Origin: a virus
Strand: one strand, 5' to 3'
IMG/VR virus record: IMGVR_UViG_3300021093_000045
Coordinates: 1-64,000 of that record
Length of the DNA: 64,000 bases
Position 1 is the stretch's first letter. Every line of letters starts with the position of its first letter. Positions 1 to 6,964 of this stretch are shown here, piece by piece. The position numbers and the translations under genes are program-made. The notes beneath the pieces are model-generated. The model saw nothing but the letters and a program-made list of their open reading frames with translations. It did not search any database and was not told where the DNA came from.

Positions 1-51
1 GCTCCGAGGTTAAAAAAGCCTCCGAAGGTTCAAATCCTTCTCCAACCGCCA
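1..51 (+). tRNA. tRNA 3' end, type II (Ser-like), cut by the window edge
   Basis: The 3' portion of a tRNA is visible: a T-arm (GAAGG, loop TTCAAAT, CCTTC), the 3' acceptor strand TCCAACC and an encoded GCCA end. Before the T-arm, GAGGT and GCCTC can pair (positions 6-10 with 18-22) as the long variable arm of a type II tRNA. A G discriminator together with a long variable arm fits serine better than leucine. The anticodon lies outside the window, so identity is inferred. Confidence 0.7.
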
Positions 52-53
52 TT

Positions 54-127
54 GCGGGTATAGCTCAATGGTAGAGTGTCAGTCTTCCAAACTGATTATG
101 TGAGTTCGATTCTCACTACCCGCTCCA
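54..127 (+). tRNA. tRNA-Gly (anticodon UCC)
   Basis: A full cloverleaf with encoded CCA. The acceptor strands GCGGGTA and TACCCGC pair perfectly. The anticodon stem TCAGT/ACTGA encloses the loop CTTCCAA, giving anticodon TCC. The T-arm is GTGAG with loop TTCGATT and CTCAC. It decodes GGA, a common glycine codon in this AT-rich genome. Confidence 0.95.
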
Positions 128-133
128 TTTAAC

Positions 134-207
134 TGGGGATTTGCATAATGGTAGTGCAGGAGACTTTGGATCTCTTAGTGAAGGTTCGATTCCTTCATCC
201 CCTGCCA
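134..207 (+). tRNA. tRNA-Gln (anticodon UUG)
   Basis: The anticodon stem GGAGA/TCTCT encloses the loop CTTTGGA, giving anticodon TTG. The T-arm is GAAGG, loop TTCGATT, CCTTC, followed by an encoded GCCA. The acceptor pairs GGGGAT with ATCCCC, but position 1 (T) faces T at position 72. Glutamine tRNAs normally have a weak U1-A72 pair, so an open first pair is compatible with glutamine identity. Confidence 0.92.
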
Positions 208-346
208 ATTTATTCGGAGTGACACTTTGATCATTTTAATAAACGTGTGTGTTGGGGGGTGACCCCAACAACGTGAGGGATGACGATACACCCCTGTAGT
301 CTGACCCGGACGAATCTGATCCAGATAGGATAGGGTTGATTTTAAT
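208..346 (+). other. Structured spacer inside the tRNA cluster
   Basis: No convincing gene lies in these 139 bases. A strong hairpin is visible (GTTGGGG 251-257, loop GGTGA, CCCCAAC 263-269), extended by flanking ACGT segments at 243-246 and 271-274. A weaker ATCTG/CAGAT hairpin lies near 315-327. It is more G/C-rich than its surroundings. It could be a processed leader of the tRNA transcript or an unrecognised small RNA. Confidence 0.35.
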
Positions 347-421
347 GGGCTGTTAGTGATAGTGGTAGCACGGGAGCTTTGCAAGCTTTAGGGAAGAGTT
401 CGATTCTCTTACGGTCCACCA
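347..421 (+). tRNA. tRNA-Ala (anticodon UGC)
   Basis: The anticodon stem GGAGC/GCTTT encloses the loop TTTGCAA, giving anticodon TGC. The T-arm is AAGAG, loop TTCGATT, CTCTT. The acceptor strands GGGCTGT and ACGGTCC pair with a G3-U70 wobble, the main identity signal for alanyl-tRNA synthetase, and ACCA is encoded. Sequence, anticodon and identity element all agree. Confidence 0.93.
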
Positions 422-474
422 TTTGAAATTAATGTTTGTTGTTAATCAACTATTTATTAATGTTCAAAGAGAGC

Positions 475-548
475 GCGGGTATGATGTAGTGGTAGCCTGC
501 AACCTTGCCAAGGTCGATGTGCCGGTTCAATTCCGGCTACCCGCTCCA
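475..548 (+). tRNA. tRNA-Gly (anticodon GCC)
   Basis: The acceptor strands GCGGGTA and TACCCGC are the same as in tRNA-Gly(UCC) at 54-127. The anticodon stem CAACC/GGTCG encloses the loop TTGCCAA, giving anticodon GCC. The T-arm is GCCGG, loop TTCAATT, CCGGC, and TCCA is encoded. This second glycine tRNA covers GGC/GGU codons; the many Gly-rich virion proteins may explain the need. Confidence 0.93.
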
Positions 549-557
549 AAATTTTAT

Positions 558-943
558 GGGCGTATACTGGTTTCGATTTAGTAGTACACCTATGTTAGGC
601 ACGTAGAGGATGATAGTTGGCCTCTTTAAAACATCTATTATAACATTAACTGCTGAAGATAATGTAATCAGCTACGACTTCTCTTATGATGATGTTGTAG
701 CAGTTGCGGCTTAAGTTGTCGCACCATCCTTCACATTGAAGTCTGATATTTGTGTTGGGTGTAAATTATTGGACTGGATCAAATGTTTGGTTTGCGCAAA
801 TGATTGAGAAAATAGTAAATCTTAAGAGTAATATTTTTAGATATTTTTTATTATTACTTCCTAACAATTTAAAATATATAAACGTGTAGGCTGATATAAG
901 TTATCTATTAAAGACAAGGGTTCAACTCCCTTTACGTCCACCA
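558..943 (+). ncRNA. ssrA: tmRNA (trans-translation RNA), one-piece
   Basis: The ends form a tRNA-Ala-like domain: GGGCGTA pairs with TACGTCC, with the G3-U70 alanine signal. There is a T-arm AAGGG/TTCAACT/CCCTT and an encoded ACCA. The 5' end continues with TACTGGTTTCGA, the classic tmRNA start. AGAGG/CCTCT (604-626) can form the first pseudoknot stem. A tag frame runs from a GCT resume codon at 652 to TAA at 712-714 and encodes 20 residues beginning AEDNVISY and ending VAVAA. The stop lies in a TGCG/CGCA hairpin as in bacterial tmRNAs. Length (386 nt) is normal. It would rescue stalled ribosomes and tag the unfinished peptides for proteolysis. It is not split, unlike alphaproteobacterial tmRNAs. 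Confidence 0.93.
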
Positions 944-945
944 TT

Positions 946-1161
946 TTATTCAGATTCAAAGTCAATGTAGCTATCGATGATTATTACTCCGTTATCATTG
1001 ATATAACCTTCTTCAATCAAATACTTTGTAATTCGTTCTCTACAACAATCATCTTCATATACATCACATTTTTCTGGATGTCTCAATACTACAAATTTAT
1101 TTGCCCAGATAGTTATATTATGATTGTTTATATTAACTTCGTGAAAATTAACCTCTTCCAT
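946..1161 (-). CDS. Small acidic hypothetical protein
   Basis: A 71-residue acidic protein with a CDVYEDDCC segment, read opposite to its neighbours and ending 3 nt from the tmRNA. I do not recognise the family. The divergent spacer to the next + strand gene holds an 8-bp box that reads TATAAATA on this strand, 12 nt before the ATG. That matches the T4 late promoter, so the box may serve both directions. The gene is supported by a clean start, upstream box and compositional bias; function unknown. Confidence 0.6.
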   Translation of the reverse strand: MEEVNFHEVNINNHNITIWANKFVVLRHPEKCDVYEDDCCRERITKYLIEEGYINDNGVIIIDSYIDFESE

Positions 1162-1173
1162 ACTAGATAAGTA

Positions 1174-1181
1174 TATTTATA
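1174..1181 (+). promoter_or_regulatory. TATTTATA start-proximal box
   Basis: TATTTATA ends 5 nt before the ATG at 1187. The same 8-mer occurs 3-5 nt before several other starts in this window. Candidate late promoter element giving a leaderless or nearly leaderless mRNA; read on the minus strand it is TATAAATA. Confidence 0.5.
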
Positions 1182-1186
1182 CAAAG

Positions 1187-1597
1187 ATGAAAAGATATAG
1201 TTTATTATACGAGTCCAGTATATATGACTACTTGGTGTGGGAACCTAAAGGTCAATTAAAATATATTGCGGATAAACTTGATTTGGTACCAGACGATGAT
1301 GGTGTATTATATAGAGGAATGTCTGAGAAAGAATACAATATACTTAAAAAACAAGGTAAAGTTACTAGTAAAGGTAAAGGTAATACCAGAGACATTGTTG
1401 GTAGTTATTTAGCTAGCGATTTTAAATTGGCAGCAAGATTTGCCTTAGTCAATTATAGAGATAAGGGTGAAGGTATAATAGTAGTGATTGACAAAACTAA
1501 ATTACCTGATTTAAAAAATGTAGATCCAGGCAATTATGTTACTAGTTATATACCAATAGAAGCAGTAAAACAAATTATAGACTTGAAAAAGTTATGA
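1187..1597 (+). CDS. Possible ADP-ribosyltransferase-like protein with capsid-targeting-like N-terminus
   Basis: A 136-residue protein. Residues 41-47 (LYRGMSE), 72-86 (GSYLASDFKLAARFA) and a following beta-strand (GEGIIVVID, 94-102) resemble the layout of small ADP-ribosyltransferase folds: an Arg/His-Gly NAD-contact strand, then a Ser-containing strand and a helix. I see no certain catalytic Glu, so this is a fold-level inference. The N-terminus MKRYSLLYE ends in L-Y-E, the type of site cut by T4-like prohead proteases. T4 packages an ADP-ribosyltransferase (Alt) in its head, so a packaged role is plausible. It overlaps the next gene by ATGA. Alternative: an unrelated phage protein. Confidence 0.6.
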   Translation: MKRYSLLYESSIYDYLVWEPKGQLKYIADKLDLVPDDDGVLYRGMSEKEYNILKKQGKVTSKGKGNTRDIVGSYLASDFKLAARFALVNYRDKGEGIIVVIDKTKLPDLKNVDPGNYVTSYIPIEAVKQIIDLKKL

Positions 1598-1773
1598 GTA
1601 ATATTAAACTAACAAAACAACAAGCAGAACAAAAGGTATATGAGTTAACTGAAAAACTTCTTTATGTAAAGAAAGATTTCAAGGATGTAGCTTCTGGATA
1701 TAAAGAAAAAATGAAAGAAATCGAAAACGAAATTAAGGCAATTGTGGAAGAAGCATCAACTAGTAATCCTTAA
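1594..1773 (+). CDS. Small coiled-coil hypothetical protein
   Basis: A 59-residue, Lys/Glu-rich, helical protein beginning MSNIKLTKQQAEQ. It starts inside the stop of the preceding gene (ATGA overlap), so it is probably translationally coupled to it and the pair may work together. The whole length looks like a single amphipathic coiled coil. No family recognised. A T-rich spacer (1774-1872) follows. Confidence 0.6.
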   Translation: MSNIKLTKQQAEQKVYELTEKLLYVKKDFKDVASGYKEKMKEIENEIKAIVEEASTSNP

Positions 1774-1872
1774 TTTTTAATACTAATTTTTTTTAATTTA
1801 AATTACTTTCAAGAAATGTTTTTTTACTTTTCTTTTATTTTTTTCCTATATAAGTAACTTTAAAGATTAGTA

Positions 1873-1900
1873 TTGACAAACACAGAATATTTTGTATACT
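1873..1900 (+). promoter_or_regulatory. Sigma-70 type promoter (TTGACA-16-TATACT)
   Basis: The -35 is TTGACA (1873-1878) and the -10 is TATACT (1895-1900), 16 bp apart. Transcription should begin near 1907 and run into the genes at 1979 and 2184, ending at the terminator at 2432. The transcript leader can form a TCTCAG/CTGAGA hairpin. A near-consensus host promoter suggests early expression. Confidence 0.7.
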
Positions 1901-1978
1901 ATGAATAGTATTTCTCAGGCTGATAATCTGAGATTGTTTAGATCATATCAAATATTAACCACAAAATTATATTATATA

Positions 1979-2182
1979 ATGCAAACCAAAGAAAAGAAAG
2001 TAGTAATTGAAAATGCATCGGATAGGTACGTAGTTATGAGAAATGGAGCCAGAGTCTCAGATGAAGAATATGCGAATAAAGACGCAGCTAAGTCTGAGTA
2101 TGATCACTGGACTCGTATTATTACAAGATGGCCAGATGGAAGTAAGTTGGAGATTGTAAACTTATCAAGGAGAGTAAAGTAA
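1979..2182 (+). CDS. Small hypothetical protein
   Basis: A 67-residue protein starting MQTKEKKVVIE. The frame is open upstream to a TTG at 1892, but that start would lie inside the promoter at 1873-1900, so the ATG at 1979 is preferred. It has a conserved-looking core (RYVVMRNGARVSDEEY) and a basic end. It is joined to the next gene by a TAATATG junction. No family recognised; position behind a host-type promoter suggests an early gene. Confidence 0.65.
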   Translation: MQTKEKKVVIENASDRYVVMRNGARVSDEEYANKDAAKSEYDHWTRIITRWPDGSKLEIVNLSRRVK

Positions 2183-2183
2183 T

Positions 2184-2405
2184 ATGGGATTGAGAGAACA
2201 AATTAAAACAGCTGCTTCAGAATCGGATGTTACATCATTATTATTAAAGGGTCAAACATTTGATCTAGTTTCAGATAGAACCAAGAGATCGTGGAAGTCT
2301 ACTGCGAGAGTTAGGTTAACACAATTATTGAACATTGATCCGACACAATCATCAGAGAAATCTGTTGAGAAAAAGAAAAACAAAACTGGTAAAAAGAGTA
2401 AGTAA
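2184..2405 (+). CDS. Small basic hypothetical protein
   Basis: A 73-residue protein with a Lys-rich C-terminus (KKKNKTGKKSK) that may contact nucleic acid. It has a good Shine-Dalgarno (AAGGAG near 2167) within the end of the previous gene, and it starts at a TAATATG junction. The segment KGQTFDLVSDRTKRSWKSTA may be a small folded domain. A strong terminator follows. Function unknown. Confidence 0.65.
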   Translation: MGLREQIKTAASESDVTSLLLKGQTFDLVSDRTKRSWKSTARVRLTQLLNIDPTQSSEKSVEKKKNKTGKKSK

Positions 2406-2431
2406 AGTTTAGTATAAATTAGAATTATTTG

Positions 2432-2465
2432 AAAGCGTCACTGAAAAGTGACGCTTTTATTTTTG
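2432..2465 (+). terminator. Rho-independent terminator
   Basis: A 10-bp perfect stem (AAAGCGTCAC/GTGACGCTTT) with loop TGAAAA, followed by TATTTTTG. It closes the two-gene unit that starts at the promoter at 1873. Confidence 0.88.
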
Positions 2466-2504
2466 TCTAATTGTATTGATTTTTGATATATATAATCAGT
2501 TATT

Positions 2505-2855
2505 ATGTCTAAAAAATTTTCCGCGATGATATTACCATGTGAGTATGATGAGATGGAAAAATACATCATTGAAAATAAAACTATATTGACAAAAAAGGTT
2601 GTTGATTCAATCGAACACGCACTGAACAACAAACTAACTAATATAGAAGTTTTTAAATTTAAGAATAGTGATTATATCGTTTTACTCAATTCGTTATCAT
2701 TCAAAGAAAACTTAGAGTTTATTTTTAAATACTACATTGAGACAGAACAATATGAGTATTGTCAATGTGTAAAAAAAGTACAAAAATTATTAGATACCAA
2801 AAATGAGCAAAAAAAAAGATACAAGCCCAAAGGTTCACCAAAACACAAAAATTAA
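2505..2855 (+). CDS. Hypothetical protein upstream of phoH
   Basis: A 116-residue, mixed-charge protein beginning MSKKFSAMILPCEYDEMEKY, with a very basic C-terminus (KKRYKPKGSPKHKN). Its last 53 bases overlap the start of phoH in another frame, so the two are probably co-translated. No family recognised. The only upstream signals are A/T-rich stretches (GATATATATAATC) ahead of the ATG. Confidence 0.65.
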   Translation: MSKKFSAMILPCEYDEMEKYIIENKTILTKKVVDSIEHALNNKLTNIEVFKFKNSDYIVLLNSLSFKENLEFIFKYYIETEQYEYCQCVKKVQKLLDTKNEQKKRYKPKGSPKHKN

Positions 2856-3513
2856 AGACTCGATTCAAATAAAAAGTGTAGAGTTAACTGAAAAACAAAA
2901 AGAGCTCATAAACATATTAACTAATAAAAACTCAAAACTCGTATTTATATCCGGTCCTGCAGGTACAAGTAAAACGTATACCTCAGTATTATCTGGGTTG
3001 AATCTAATTAATGATAAAAGAGTTAGCGAAATTATATATGTTCGCAGCGCTGTAGAAAGTAGTGATAGTAAATTGGGATTTTTACCTGGTGAAATGGATG
3101 AAAAAATGAGTCCATACGTACAACCTCTTATTGATAAACTAGAGGAATTACTACCAAGATCAGATATCGAAAAACTTAAAAAGGAAGAACGTATACATGG
3201 TTTTCCAGTAAACTTTTTACGTGGTTTGAACTGGAATGCTAAAGTTATAGTAGCTGATGAAGCTCAAAATATGACTAAAAAAGAGCTTGTAACTCTTATA
3301 ACCCGCGTTGGTGAGTTTAGTAAGTTATATGTTTGTGGTGATCCAGACCAAAGTGATATCAATGGTAAAAGTGGATTTTCTTCTGTTATGAATATATTTG
3401 ATGATGAAGAAAGTAAAAGCAATGGAATTTATATCTTCAAATTTGCAGAAGAAGACATTGTTCGCAGCGGATTGGTCAAATATATATTAAAAAAACTAAA
3501 AAAGTTAAATTAA
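2803..3513 (+). CDS. phoH: PhoH-like P-loop ATPase
   Basis: A 236-residue PhoH-family NTPase. Walker A is GPAGTSKT (residues 51-58) and Walker B is VIVADEAQN (148-156); the helicase-like CGDPDQSD motif follows. PhoH is carried by many aquatic T4-like phages. Bacterial PhoH belongs to the phosphate-starvation regulon, but its role in phage infection is not settled; RNA-related ATPase activity has been proposed. The length matches short phage PhoH proteins without an extra RNA-binding domain. The start overlaps the previous gene; no better internal start precedes the ATPase core. Confidence 0.93.
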   Translation: MSKKKDTSPKVHQNTKIKDSIQIKSVELTEKQKELINILTNKNSKLVFISGPAGTSKTYTSVLSGLNLINDKRVSEIIYVRSAVESSDSKLGFLPGEMDEKMSPYVQPLIDKLEELLPRSDIEKLKKEERIHGFPVNFLRGLNWNAKVIVADEAQNMTKKELVTLITRVGEFSKLYVCGDPDQSDINGKSGFSSVMNIFDDEESKSNGIYIFKFAEEDIVRSGLVKYILKKLKKLN

Positions 3514-3529
3514 TTAATAATTATATAGT

Positions 3530-4828
3530 ATGGCAGTAGTAATATCAAATAGAGGTAGATTGATATCGGATCTCACTCCAGCAACAACTTTGAGTGGAAA
3601 TGATCTATTAGTTATTCAATCTTTAAACGCATCAAATAATTTAACAAGAAAAACAACTTTAACAACGTTGTCAGATTTTGTATTATCAACATTTGGCTCA
3701 TTTCCAGATGCGGTTGATTTTCAAAATGCTGATAATCGTTTTACTGGATCTTTTTTCAATCCAAATGGAAAGACTTCCAACTTACATACAGTTACTATAC
3801 GTTCAAATTTAACTATGGGTGCTGGTAGTACTGCTACTATTAGTCCAACAAATTTAACATTTATTCCTGCAAATGGTTCATCGTTTCAAACTAAAGTTGT
3901 AAATACAATAGGTGGTATAACAGGTAGTGCGAATACAGGTTTCACCGGTAGTTTAAAAGGCAGATTGACTGGCAATGTAACTGGTAATATAATTGGTAAC
4001 GTAACTGGTAATTTGACGGGTAACGTAACTGGTAATGTAAATGGTAATTTAACAGGCGACGTCACGGGTAATTCAGTTGGTAATTTAACAGGTGATGTTT
4101 TAAATGCTAATTCAAATAAAATATTAGAAAATGGAAGTGGAACCGCAACTGCAAATGGCGGATATCCGAACGCATTCTTTTACGGAACATCATCTTACGC
4201 TACACAAGCATTAACTGCAGCTTTTGCTTCTTCGGGCACTGGGGCTTTACCTGGTGGTGGTAGTCAATATCAAGTCGTAATAAAGGATGGTAGTGGTGGA
4301 GCAACATGGAGTACTCCAATAACAAGAAGTGGTGTACCAACTGCAAATTATGTTTCATATTGGACTGATAGTAAAACATTGGCAGCGTCAAATATGGCGT
4401 TTTTTAATGGTATCGATACTTTTCAAGTTACCAATTTTACTGCTACTGGAATAATTACTGCTAATTCTAGTATTACTGGATCTTTATATGGAGCAGTAAC
4501 ATCGCCACCATCAAGTGTAACACTAGCAGCTAGTGCTACCGCTACTATTAATGGCGATTTATATCCATCAAGTAAACTAACTGTAAATGGTACAGGTGGT
4601 ACTGTCACCATAAATTTAAGAAAGGGTAAAACCTGTACAGTATATGTGCATAATGCAGGTGCTTTCACGTTGACATGGAATGCTAGTATAGATGGTGGAT
4701 CATCAACCACATCAATATATTGGAAAAATGGAATTGCACCTACATTAACAGCATTTGGAAAGGACGTATTCACATTTGTTAATATAGATGATAATGTATT
4801 TGCATCTGCGATACAAAATTTTAGCTGA
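3530..4828 (+). CDS. Tail-fibre-like protein with TGN repeats
   Basis: A 432-residue virion-type protein. Residues 1-50 resemble the N-terminus of the fibre-like protein at 5289, a likely shared attachment module. Residues about 146-190 are a run of four-residue repeats (TGNV, TGNL, TGDV), expected to form a regular beta structure. The C-terminal part (about 330-432) looks like a beta-sandwich tip (INLRKGKTCTVYVHNAGAF). It ends TGA-T-ATG against the next gene. Probably a tail fibre or a baseplate-attached spike; receptor unknown. Confidence 0.75.
   Translation: MAVVISNRGRLISDLTPATTLSGNDLLVIQSLNASNNLTRKTTLTTLSDFVLSTFGSFPDAVDFQNADNRFTGSFFNPNGKTSNLHTVTIRSNLTMGAGSTATISPTNLTFIPANGSSFQTKVVNTIGGITGSANTGFTGSLKGRLTGNVTGNIIGNVTGNLTGNVTGNVNGNLTGDVTGNSVGNLTGDVLNANSNKILENGSGTATANGGYPNAFFYGTSSYATQALTAAFASSGTGALPGGGSQYQVVIKDGSGGATWSTPITRSGVPTANYVSYWTDSKTLAASNMAFFNGIDTFQVTNFTATGIITANSSITGSLYGAVTSPPSSVTLAASATATINGDLYPSSKLTVNGTGGTVTINLRKGKTCTVYVHNAGAFTLTWNASIDGGSSTTSIYWKNGIAPTLTAFGKDVFTFVNIDDNVFASAIQNFS
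3962..4099 (+). repeat. 12-bp coding repeat (x-T-G-N/D units)
   Basis: About eleven degenerate 12-bp units encode the four-residue repeats of the fibre protein. Third-codon variation shows the repeat is kept at protein level rather than being a recent expansion. Confidence 0.8.
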
Positions 4829-4829
4829 T

Positions 4830-5267
4830 ATGATTCAGAATTTTTCATTTTGGCAACAAGTTGTATCTGGTGGAGGAACCAGCTATAGTTTTAGCAATTA
4901 TTATAGTAGTTTTTCTGCAGGTAAAACCACGATTAGAAATTTAATATTAGCGCAAAGTTTAAGTAATATTGGTGCTGATACTAGAAAGGTGTTACAATTT
5001 GTCGTTAATAGGTTAACAACGGTAACAGATGTTTCTAATACGAATTCATGGGCGCCATACGGTACAACAACAATTAATTATGATTTAACATATCCAACTA
5101 AAATTCCTAATCCTGTAGTTCCTACAGGACATAATATTGTAACATTTGAAATCAGAAAAGATTTAGATAATTCTTTAGTTGCCGATGGGGAGCTACAATT
5201 TTTAGATAATGATGCATCATTTGAATCTTATATTCAAATAGACTTTATTATATCGCAAGTTATATAA
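4830..5267 (+). CDS. Tail-fibre-associated hypothetical protein
   Basis: A 145-residue protein. The frame is open from 4788, but the ATG at 4830 (MIQNFSFWQQ) sits exactly at the TGATATG junction with the fibre gene and is the likely start. It is rich in Ser, Thr, Asn and Tyr, with strands expected throughout (TFEIRKDLDNSLVADGELQF near the end). Its position between two fibre-like genes suggests a fibre tip, adaptor or chaperone. No family recognised. Confidence 0.6.
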   Translation: MIQNFSFWQQVVSGGGTSYSFSNYYSSFSAGKTTIRNLILAQSLSNIGADTRKVLQFVVNRLTTVTDVSNTNSWAPYGTTTINYDLTYPTKIPNPVVPTGHNIVTFEIRKDLDNSLVADGELQFLDNDASFESYIQIDFIISQVI

Positions 5268-5288
5268 TCGAGATTATACTTATAATAT

Positions 5289-6827
5289 ATGTCAACACCT
5301 TGTAATAGTCTAAATGTTCAACTTATCAAAGTAAGTAAATTAGCTAGCTATAGCGCTTTAAAAGATAGTGATGTAATTCTAACAATAGAAAATACGAGCG
5401 GTAATTTATATTCTCGTAAAAGTACTCTCGCAAACCTATTGAATTATGTTGGCAATAATCCAAATGCCAAATTTACGGGATCGTTTTCGGGAAGTTTTAA
5501 AGGAAAAGCCAGTGGTAGCTTTAGTGGAAGCTTTTATGGTACATCAACATTTTCTCAAACATCATCATATTTACGTCAAACAAATCAGAACACATCAAAG
5601 GGCGTCGGATACTTTGATGGTACGAGATTAACAAGTGCTCCAGGATTAATATTTGAAAATAATTCCGGCGGAGTTAAATCATTAAATATATCATCATCAC
5701 TTGCATTTAATTATCTAGTTATTGCTAGCAGAGGTAGTTCTGGATTTAATCAAGCGGGTATAGCGTTAGCAAATTATAATAATAGTAAACCATATCCAAA
5801 TTATTCAGCGTGGACCTTGTTGAGCACTGATAGTGGTAGTTTAGTATTTGTCGCCCCAATTGGATCAAATGCCTTTTCATCATCCGGCATTGTTGCTAAA
5901 TCTACAACCGGCGAGTGTTATGGTATGGTTCAACGAAGAAATGGATTCTATTTCTGGCCATACATGTCCCTTAATACCCCAAGTAGAGATGGTGCAATCG
6001 GTATAGGTGTACAACCTCCAAGCACATCTACTGGTGCATTTAGTGAATATTTAAGAGCTAAGTTACAAATTAATATGTATAGTGGTAGTGGAGAAGGAGC
6101 ATGGACTCCACAAGCAACTGTAGAACATAGATCCACAGCAATATTGGTTAATTATGGATCATCAAGTGCTGCATTTCCAAATTTAACAAAGACATTTTTT
6201 GTTTCTGGTAGTGGTAACACTTATATTCATGGTAAGTTAAATGTAAATGGTGGTATTACAGGGTCATTCTATGGTAAAACACCATTTAAAACACTTAATG
6301 GCAAATCTGTTAGTTTCTGGGGTACAGGCAGTCATGCTGTATCTTCTAGTTATGCAAAAACTGCCAGTTATATAGCAGGTGGTAGTGCCGCTGGTTTAAT
6401 CAAATCCGCCAACTCAGTTCAATCTTCAACTCAAGCTGTCGGGGCCGGCGTAACGTGGACAGACACCGCTTTGGCGATTACTATAACACCAAATTCTTCC
6501 ACTTCTAAAATTTTGATAAATGCTTCAATTGTGTTGGCAAATGGTAATGCTCCCGGAAATGCTATAGCGGGGTTATGGGTTTTAGAAGGTGGAACATATA
6601 CGCCATTGATTGAACAATTTACCAGTGTTGATGGAAGTACCTTTGATGCACAACCATCATCTACTACATATTTACATACGGCTGGATCTACAACATCACG
6701 TACCTATTTGGTCAGAGTAAAGGGTGATACTGCGAGTTCAGGTTGGTATATAAATAGATCTCATTATTCTATTGCTTCAGGATATTCTGCAACTTCTTCA
6801 ATGACATTGTTAGAATTTTTATTATAG
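5289..6827 (+). CDS. Tail fibre protein, probable receptor-binding C-terminus
   Basis: A 512-residue virion protein. Its N-terminus (residues 10-55) parallels that of the protein at 3530. A Gly-Ser-Phe repeat (GSFSGSF, about residues 60-85) follows. The C-terminal 150 residues (SANSVQSSTQAVGAGVTWTD onward) look like the compact beta-sandwich tips found on tail fibres of aquatic phages. I infer that this domain binds the host surface. The paralogous N-terminus suggests that both fibres dock on the same baseplate partner. Confidence 0.75.
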   Translation: MSTPCNSLNVQLIKVSKLASYSALKDSDVILTIENTSGNLYSRKSTLANLLNYVGNNPNAKFTGSFSGSFKGKASGSFSGSFYGTSTFSQTSSYLRQTNQNTSKGVGYFDGTRLTSAPGLIFENNSGGVKSLNISSSLAFNYLVIASRGSSGFNQAGIALANYNNSKPYPNYSAWTLLSTDSGSLVFVAPIGSNAFSSSGIVAKSTTGECYGMVQRRNGFYFWPYMSLNTPSRDGAIGIGVQPPSTSTGAFSEYLRAKLQINMYSGSGEGAWTPQATVEHRSTAILVNYGSSSAAFPNLTKTFFVSGSGNTYIHGKLNVNGGITGSFYGKTPFKTLNGKSVSFWGTGSHAVSSSYAKTASYIAGGSAAGLIKSANSVQSSTQAVGAGVTWTDTALAITITPNSSTSKILINASIVLANGNAPGNAIAGLWVLEGGTYTPLIEQFTSVDGSTFDAQPSSTTYLHTAGSTTSRTYLVRVKGDTASSGWYINRSHYSIASGYSATSSMTLLEFLL

Positions 6828-6830
6828 TTC

Positions 6831-6858
6831 TTGACATTTTTCGAAAGGTGTGTAATAT
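6831..6858 (+). promoter_or_regulatory. Sigma-70 type promoter (TTGACA-16-TAATAT)
   Basis: TTGACA (6831-6836) and TAATAT (6853-6858) are 16 bp apart. A leader of about 100 nt then runs to the hsp20 start, which has an AAAGG Shine-Dalgarno. This is consistent with early expression of the chaperone from a host-type promoter. Confidence 0.65.
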
Positions 6859-6964
6859 ATATTATCAGATGGTGATATTATAGACACTATCTACTATAGT
6901 GCTCGAGTGAGGCTATTAGGTTAATAAGTTCAACTGAATTATTAAAAAAAAGAAAGGTAAATAT

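Noticed and set aside
175-384. Minus-strand frame of 69 codons over the tRNA cluster
   Set aside because: It covers parts of tRNA-Gln and tRNA-Ala and the structured spacer; no coding character.
1892-1978. Upstream extension of the 1979 gene to a TTG start at 1892
   Set aside because: The start would lie inside the sigma-70 promoter (1873-1900), so it cannot be in the transcript.
2470-2504. Possible -10 TATAAT before the gene at 2505
   Set aside because: No acceptable -35 at a normal distance; A/T-rich sequence makes chance matches likely.
4788-4829. Upstream extension of the 4830 gene
   Set aside because: The added residues overlap the preceding gene, and the TGATATG junction marks the true start.
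4423-4848. Minus-strand frame of 141 codons opposite the fibre gene
   Set aside because: It lies fully inside a well-supported + strand gene, without a start signal or recognisable protein.
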